Assembly: GCA_964648415.1 (NCBI GenBank)
Contig: CAZYOC010000140.1
Span: forward strand, 1-11,493
DNA length: 11,493 bases
Origin: G963669175 sp964648415
Lineage (GTDB): Bacteria; Electryoneota; Electryoneia; Electryoneales; Electryoneaceae
Reading direction: 5' to 3'
Part shown: positions 7,670-11,493 of the stretch, piece after piece
How positions within the stretch are numbered: the stretch's first letter is position 1
Layout: the number at the start of each line of letters is the position of its first letter
The notes under the pieces: generated by a model
What the model was told of the DNA's origin: nothing
Database searches by the model: none
Seen by the model: the letters and a program-made list of their open reading frames with translations, nothing else
Made by a program: the position numbers and the translations under genes

Positions 7670-7695
7670 CCCCTTCGGCGTCTACGCCGCTGGGG
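7670..7695. repeat. Second hairpin between flgE and flbD
   Basis: GGCGT-CT-ACGCC forms a five-base inner stem extended by one C-G pair, a two-base internal mismatch and four outer CCCC/GGGG pairs. It lies 13 bases after the flgE stop on the minus-strand transcript and eight bases before the 28-base palindrome. The pair resembles tandem hairpins that protect an upstream message from 3' decay. No T-run follows. Confidence 0.6.
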
Positions 7696-7708
7696 TTACA
7701 CTATGGGT

Positions 7709-9637
7709 TTACCGCTTCAACGCTGTGGCTTCCGCAAGCACCTGGTCGGACACGGTCACGATCCGGGCGTTCGCCTGGAACCCGCGCTGGGCGGTGATCA
7801 GTTCGGTGAACTCCTTGACAATGTCCACGTTCGACATCTCAAGGTGTCCCGACTCAATGGTCGAGTTGAAGTTGGTCTGAGCCTGGCCGATGGTCGGATC
7901 TCCCGACGCGACCGACTTGGAGTACATGTTGTCGCCGGCCTTCCGCAGCCCCTGCTCGTTGGCGAAGTCCGCCACCGCGAGCTGAGCCAGGTCCTGGTTC
8001 TGCCCGTTGGTGAAGTTCCCGACGATGTACCCGTTCTGGTCGATCATGATGTTTTCCAGCTCACCCATGCCGTACCCGTTCTGCTCCACCGCGTGGGTCG
8101 AGAACGGGGCATCGGTCTGAGTGATGCCGTCAAACATCCCGGTCGTGCCCGGGTTAAAGGTAATGTTTACATCCGCGGCATTGTTACCCGGATTGAAAGA
8201 AAACTCGGTTGCGTTGTTGTCGTAGGAGAAGGTCGCCAGCGAGCCGTCCTCGTTGAAGCTCACCAGGCCGGAGTTGCCGCTGATGGACACCGCCGGTTCG
8301 CTCACTTCCGCTTCCCACGCCCACTGGTTGTCGTTGCCGGTCTTGGTGAACGTCATGGACAGGTTATGCGTCTTGCCCATGGAATCGTACACCGTGATCG
8401 CCGTCGTATGGTCGGTATCCTCGGTGTTGATCACGAGGTCGTTACCCGCCGTGGCGGCGAACCCGCTGCCGGCGAGAATGGTCACACCGCCGCCGCCCAA
8501 GCCGCTCAACTCGGTCATCAGACCGGTGTTATCATCGGCGACAAAGGTAAGCTGCTGGGTGCGCACCGAACCGGTAGCGTTGTCCGTGAACGTATCCACG
8601 GCGGACAGGGTCGACGCCGTACCGCTGTTGGCGTCAAACGTCAACGGCCCGCCGGAGAAAATGGTCTGGGTGATGTCGCCGGTACCGGTGTCGGCCAGGC
8701 GGACGTTGTAGGATGCTCCGTCGCCGGCGTAATCGCGAGTGACCGTAATCGCACCAGCCACGAGGTCGAACGACGAGCCGTGGACCTGGTCGTTGAGCAC
8801 GTTCAGCAGGTCTCCCACCGTGCTCGCCGTGGACAGGCCGGTGATGTCGTAGGTCGCCGCATCGGCTGTGCCCTGGTCCACCGTGACCTGGAAGTCGCTG
8901 ACGTCGGTGACGCCCAGCGCTCCGAGCGTGTCGCTCAGGGTCATGGCGGCGAGTGAGGATGTGGCTGTGGACTGGGTCGCCTGGGCGCCGGTGATGGCGA
9001 TGCTGTGCTGGCCGCCGACACCGTCTATCGCCGTGCCGCTTACCGATGTGGCTCCCGACGCGCCCGCGGCGGTCATGGTCGCATCGGCGTTGGTCGCCGT
9101 GCTGTCCAGGTTGCTGTACATCACCACGTTATCCGTCGCATTCGGCGACATCTTCATCCTCAGCGGCAGGGTGATGTCCGAAACACTGTTGGTGGGGGTG
9201 ATTTCGCCGTTCTCGTCGGCCATCCAGCCCTGCACCACGGACATGCCGCTGGTGCCGGTCATGTTGCCGTCGGAATCGATGTTGAAGTTCCCGGCGCGAG
9301 TGTAGTGGTTCTCATCGCCGTTGCGCATGACGAAGAAGCCTTTCCCCTGCAGAGCGAGGTCGGTGGCGTACCCGGTGGTTTCGAGCGCGCCCTGGGCAAA
9401 ATTGGTGTCAATGGATTGCACCTTCATGCCAAGACCTACCTGTGTGGGGTTGACTCCTCCGTAGCTAAGACGCGGGCCGCGACCCGGGCTCAACAACTGG
9501 CTGATCTGATCCGCGAAGCTGATCCGATCGCCCTTGAAACCAACCGTGTTGACGTTGGCCAGGTTATTCCCGACCACGTCGATTTTCAACTGATGGTTCC
9601 GGAGCCCGGAAACACCCGTCATCAATGCACGCATCAT
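7709..9637 (-). CDS. flgE: Flagellar hook protein FlgE
   Basis: FlgE polymerises into the hook joining rod and filament. The N-terminal D0 region includes GVSGLRNHQLKIDVVGNNLANVN and NTVGFKGDR; the basal FlgE region follows (ALQGKGFFVMRNG). The C-terminal D0 helix carries ITAQRGFQANARIVTVSDQV, the shared rod/hook signature. With the ATG at 9637 (GGAGG nine bases upstream) it has 642 residues, far longer than the roughly 400 of enteric FlgE. The extra length is a Thr/Ala/Gly/Asp-rich central part (about 160-460) that would form surface-exposed D2/D3-like domains. Translation from an in-frame upstream start at 9670 would run through the Shine-Dalgarno and adds unconserved residues. It is separated from flbD by two strong hairpins. 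Confidence 0.95.
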   Translation of the reverse strand: MMRALMTGVSGLRNHQLKIDVVGNNLANVNTVGFKGDRISFADQISQLLSPGRGPRLSYGGVNPTQVGLGMKVQSIDTNFAQGALETTGYATDLALQGKGFFVMRNGDENHYTRAGNFNIDSDGNMTGTSGMSVVQGWMADENGEITPTNSVSDITLPLRMKMSPNATDNVVMYSNLDSTATNADATMTAAGASGATSVSGTAIDGVGGQHSIAITGAQATQSTATSSLAAMTLSDTLGALGVTDVSDFQVTVDQGTADAATYDITGLSTASTVGDLLNVLNDQVHGSSFDLVAGAITVTRDYAGDGASYNVRLADTGTGDITQTIFSGGPLTFDANSGTASTLSAVDTFTDNATGSVRTQQLTFVADDNTGLMTELSGLGGGGVTILAGSGFAATAGNDLVINTEDTDHTTAITVYDSMGKTHNLSMTFTKTGNDNQWAWEAEVSEPAVSISGNSGLVSFNEDGSLATFSYDNNATEFSFNPGNNAADVNITFNPGTTGMFDGITQTDAPFSTHAVEQNGYGMGELENIMIDQNGYIVGNFTNGQNQDLAQLAVADFANEQGLRKAGDNMYSKSVASGDPTIGQAQTNFNSTIESGHLEMSNVDIVKEFTELITAQRGFQANARIVTVSDQVLAEATALKR

Positions 9638-9663
9638 GGTACACTTCCTCCACATGAATAGTT

Positions 9664-9757
9664 CGCGCAAATCGTGCGCGGCCTTTCATGGATCGCCCCT
9701 GCGTTGGTGGCGTCGGGACGAGGCTTCGCGTCGTTCAGTCGGCGAAGCCGGGGCTTC
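9664..9757. repeat. Hairpin cluster in the flgE leader
   Basis: The 152-base spacer before flgE holds three mutually related segments: GGCTTCGC (9722-9729), GCGAAGCC (9742-9749) and GGCTTC (9752-9757). The middle one can pair perfectly with either flank, giving two exclusive hairpins. Nearer the gene, CGCGCA (9664-9669) pairs with TGCGCG (9675-9680), ending 13 bases before the GGAGG site. No T-run is seen. An mRNA switch or stability element for the hook gene is possible. Confidence 0.55.
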
Positions 9758-9789
9758 CTCATGGAGGTCCAGCCCTTCCATGTCCTTAC

Positions 9790-10191
9790 TTACAATACGA
9801 CTGCACTGTCGATGTTGGTAAACACGTTGTTTTTCGCGCTGTCACCCTGCAACGCCGTGATCACGGTCCGGTTCTCCACGCTGACGACCAGCGCCAGGTC
9901 ACGCAGCATGAACAGGGATTCCTTCGCGCCTTTGTCCGCCGCACGGTTCAGCCCTTCACTGATCTTCATCAGGTCGCTCTGGTCCAGGCTGACGTCCCGC
10001 TGCATTAAACGCTGCGCGGCGTGAGCGGATACGGTGACATCGGGTTGTTCAGTTCGTTGCCCGGCTTTCTGCAGCACATCCCGAAACTGCTCGCCGGGTT
10101 GGGGTTTGGTCCCCTCGACCGGTCGGCCCTGGCCCGGTTCAACGGGCAACGGTCCCCGGGCGCCAGTGATCCGATCCATGTCCCAGGTCAT
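9790..10191 (-). CDS. Flagellar operon protein (TIGR02530 family)
   Basis: This 133-residue protein matches the conserved flagellar operon protein found between flgD and flgE in Firmicutes, delta-proteobacteria and related groups. The family core is visible: TVSAHAAQRLMQRDVSL (about 53-69), a KGAKESLFMLRDLALVVSV segment (about 88-106), and the C-terminal NVFTNIDSAVVL. The first 45 residues are Pro/Gly/Gln-rich and probably disordered. No signal peptide or membrane segment is seen. Its biochemical role is not known to me; position suggests a hook assembly function. ATG at 10191 has GGAGG five bases upstream, and the flgD stop is one base before it, indicating coupling. Confidence 0.9.
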   Translation of the reverse strand: MTWDMDRITGARGPLPVEPGQGRPVEGTKPQPGEQFRDVLQKAGQRTEQPDVTVSAHAAQRLMQRDVSLDQSDLMKISEGLNRAADKGAKESLFMLRDLALVVSVENRTVITALQGDSAKNNVFTNIDSAVVL

Positions 10192-10192
10192 G

Positions 10193-10927
10193 TCAGCCTC
10201 CGATCCAGGTCAGCGGCCCCCAGGGTGACGATGTTCCGGAGTCGGCCGGTTCACGAATCTCGATCACGTCGCTGAAGTTGATCTTGACGCCATCCACGAT
10301 CAGCACAGCGCCTTCGTTGGTGTACTTCACCGCCTCGATCCGGCCGATCAGCAGGGGCTGCACCGCGCGCTCGGTTTCGTCGTACCCGGTGGACGTAATC
10401 TCGACCGAGTACTGGCCGTCGAGCAGGTCGTTGCCCTTCTCGTCCTTGCCGTCCCAATCGATCGAGCCTTCACCGACCTGAACATCAGACTGCTCCAGGG
10501 TACGGACCAGGTTTCCGCTGGAATCGTAGATCTTCGCGGTTACCGTTTGCGCCGCCGTGGACAGCTCAAATCCCACCGATGTGACATCATCGCCGGTCAA
10601 CCTCATCGTTCCGCCGAACACCTTGGCGTCCTTGCCGATAATGGTGGCGGACAGCGTGTTGTTGATCGACTGAGCCAGGATCGCGTCCGCCTGAACACCG
10701 CTCTGCATGGTGTCGTTCAGGTTCGTAAGCTGCTCCAGCTCTGTGAATTGTGCGATCTGAGCGGTGAACTGAGTCGCGTCCTGCGGGTTCATCGGATCCT
10801 GCACCTTCATCTGCGCCACCAGCAGCTTGAGGAAGTCGTCCTTCCCCATCTCGCTCTGGCCGGTCGCCGGGTTCAGGTTCGATGGCAGTTGGCTCATCAG
10901 TCCGTTGATGGATTGAAAGTCGCTCAA
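10193..10927 (-). CDS. flgD: Flagellar hook capping protein FlgD
   Basis: FlgD forms the cap that directs FlgE subunits onto the growing hook. The N-terminal region has the family core DDFLKLLVAQMKVQDPMNP (30-48) and TAQIAQFTELEQL. A FlgD Ig-like domain follows (KIYDSSGNLVRTL, SIDWDGKDEKGNDLLDGQYS), and a C-terminal Tudor-like part with IGRIEAVKYTNEGAVLIVDG. The TTG at 10927 is chosen: AGGAGG lies eight bases upstream, whereas in-frame GTG codons at 10936 and 10933 overlap or touch that site. This gives 244 residues. It is the first recognisable gene of the operon; fliK, often just upstream in this gene order, is absent here. Confidence 0.94.
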   Translation of the reverse strand: MSDFQSINGLMSQLPSNLNPATGQSEMGKDDFLKLLVAQMKVQDPMNPQDATQFTAQIAQFTELEQLTNLNDTMQSGVQADAILAQSINNTLSATIIGKDAKVFGGTMRLTGDDVTSVGFELSTAAQTVTAKIYDSSGNLVRTLEQSDVQVGEGSIDWDGKDEKGNDLLDGQYSVEITSTGYDETERAVQPLLIGRIEAVKYTNEGAVLIVDGVKINFSDVIEIREPADSGTSSPWGPLTWIGG

Positions 10928-11091
10928 ATACACCACCTCCTTTCACCTGCTTTGTTTGACTGGAAACTGTACGCTGCCGGCAGTCTTTCCGCTTCACGGG
11001 GGAATGTGTGTTTTGCTGAATGGTTCAGCAGGCCCCGCATCTGAGTGTCGAGAATGGCTCCAGCGATTCTTCAGCCTCCACTTGAAGTTTA

Positions 11092-11106
11092 TGGCAAAGC
11101 ATATGC
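11092..11106 (+). promoter_or_regulatory. Sigma-54-like site on the opposite strand
   Basis: The same bases read on the plus strand as TGGCAAAGCATATGC, again with GG and GC at the correct spacing. No plus-strand gene follows within the window, so this may simply reflect the palindromic nature of the site rather than a working divergent promoter. Confidence 0.2.
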
Positions 11107-11108
11107 CT
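11094..11108 (-). promoter_or_regulatory. Sigma-54-like -24/-12 promoter for the flgD operon
   Basis: On the minus strand AGGCATATGCTTTGC matches the consensus TGGCAC-N5-TTGC at the essential GG and GC pairs with the right spacing, plus CA after GG and the full TTGC. The -12 GC lies about 167 bases upstream of the flgD start codon. Mid-class flagellar operons are often sigma-54 dependent, so the assignment is plausible, though activator binding sites were not identified. Confidence 0.45.
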
Positions 11109-11385
11109 CTTGTGAATCCCCCCGTATGGATGGGGGTGTACTCGTTGTGAAACAAGGGTTTGATTCAACCCTGCCGGTTGTATTTCAGTGGTTCAGAGAT
11201 TACGAGTGCAGAGGCAATCCTTGCCCCTGAGGCTGCCTGTAAAGCGCGTTTTGCCTGGTGTCTGATACGATGTCCACAACACAATCTGCCCCGGGCAGCT
11301 TGAAGCGATCCTCGTTGAGATCACTCAAGAAACGACAATGAACGACGCAAATACATCACAAACTGACTTCTCATCGCTGCCCGGG

Positions 11386-11413
11386 TTTATACTAAACTGG
11401 AACTGGATTGCAA
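11386..11413 (-). promoter_or_regulatory. Sigma-70-like promoter far upstream of flgD
   Basis: On the minus strand TTGCAA (11413-11408) and TATAAA (11391-11386) are 16 bases apart, a fair match to -35 and -10 boxes. A transcript from here would start within the CCCGGGCAGC repeat and have a leader of about 450 bases before flgD. It could also serve a small untranslated RNA. Sequence match only. Confidence 0.35.
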
Positions 11414-11469
11414 ATCATCGTTTATAGTGAGTCTTGAAAGTATTGTCTCGTTCGCGTTGGAAACGGAGG

Positions 11470-11493
11470 AGATCCCCGCCTTCGCTGGGGATG
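11470..11493. repeat. REP-like palindrome cut by the window end
   Basis: ATCCCCGCC-TTC-GCTGGGGAT forms a short imperfect hairpin at the right edge. The form resembles the common dispersed extragenic palindrome of the type ATCCCCGC-GAAGG-GCGGGGAT found in many proteobacterial and other genomes. The element probably continues past the window. Confidence 0.5.

Larger units (their letters stand above)
10928..11493. other. Long gene-free region upstream of flgD, rich in inverted repeats
   Basis: No open frame here looks like a real protein on either strand, and nothing resembling FliK is seen. The stretch carries many hairpins: 10974-10983 (CTGCCGGCAG), 11014-11030 (TGCTGAA around TGG), 11119-11136 (CCCCCGT with ATGGGGG, one G-T pair), 11155-11172 (AGGGTT with AACCCT), 11213-11225 (GGCAA-TCC-TTGCC) and 11286-11298 (CTGCCC-C-GGGCAG). 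CCCGGGCAGC at 11290-11299 recurs inverted at 11376-11385. It likely holds the operon promoter and a structured leader; the sigma-54-like and sigma-70-like sites inside are listed separately. I see no match to the c-di-GMP riboswitch consensus. Confidence 0.6.

Noticed and set aside
7616..8956. Long plus-strand open frame (446 codons) opposite flgE
   Set aside because: It lies fully antisense to flgE and its product is Val/Gly/Arg/His-rich with no family features; long antisense frames are common opposite GC-rich genes.
11045..11230. 61-codon plus-strand frame upstream of flgD
   Set aside because: GTG start with no clear Shine-Dalgarno, crosses several hairpins and the sigma-54-like site, and the product resembles no family I know.
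10928..11493. c-di-GMP (GEMM) riboswitch in the flgD leader
   Set aside because: The conserved GEMM core and paired stems were looked for on the minus strand and not found.

Overview
The window is one flagellar operon read from right to left; every confident gene is on the minus strand. From upstream to downstream the order is flgD (hook cap), a TIGR02530-type flagellar operon protein, flgE (hook), flbD, motA-motB (stator), fliL, fliM and a CheC-domain fliN/fliY (C-ring switch), fliO, a FapA/DUF342 protein, fliP and fliQ (export gate). The position expected for fliR is at or just beyond the left edge. Most junctions are tight (from -4 to about 16 bases) with Shine-Dalgarno sites placed over or just after the previous stop codon, so this reads as one co-ordinated operon.

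Organism: the order flgD-flgE-flbD-motA-motB-fliL-fliM-fliN/Y-fliO-fliP-fliQ resembles the large fla operons of spirochaetes, Firmicutes and some delta-proteobacterial or candidate-phylum lineages, and differs from the enteric arrangement. Base composition is moderately GC-rich, and a -24/-12 (sigma-54) type site lies upstream of flgD. I cannot name a genus, and the phylum is open.

Layout: 10928-11493 is about 560 bases with no convincing gene but many inverted repeats, a sigma-54-like site, a sigma-70-like site and a REP-like palindrome cut by the window end. 10193-10927 to 7709-9637 is the hook module. 7618-7708 is a GC-rich spacer with a perfect 28-base palindrome and a second hairpin, separating the hook genes from the motor genes. 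4353-7617 holds flbD, stator, FliL and FliM. 3387-4343 is a FliY-like switch protein. 2924-3370 is fliO. 1270-2823 is fapA, placed between fliO and fliP after a 100-base spacer. 164-1215 holds fliP and fliQ with a GTGA overlap. 1-163 is non-coding apart from a possible fliR start at the edge, and carries a nested inverted repeat.

Together the genes build the hook scaffold and hook, the proton- or sodium-driven stator, the rotor switch that receives CheY-P, and the membrane core of the type III export gate. No wholly new system is evident. The points most worth a second look are the fapA insertion into the export-gate genes, the strong intra-operon palindromes, the two-way sigma-54-like site, the missing fliK upstream of flgD, and the unusual gap after fliQ.
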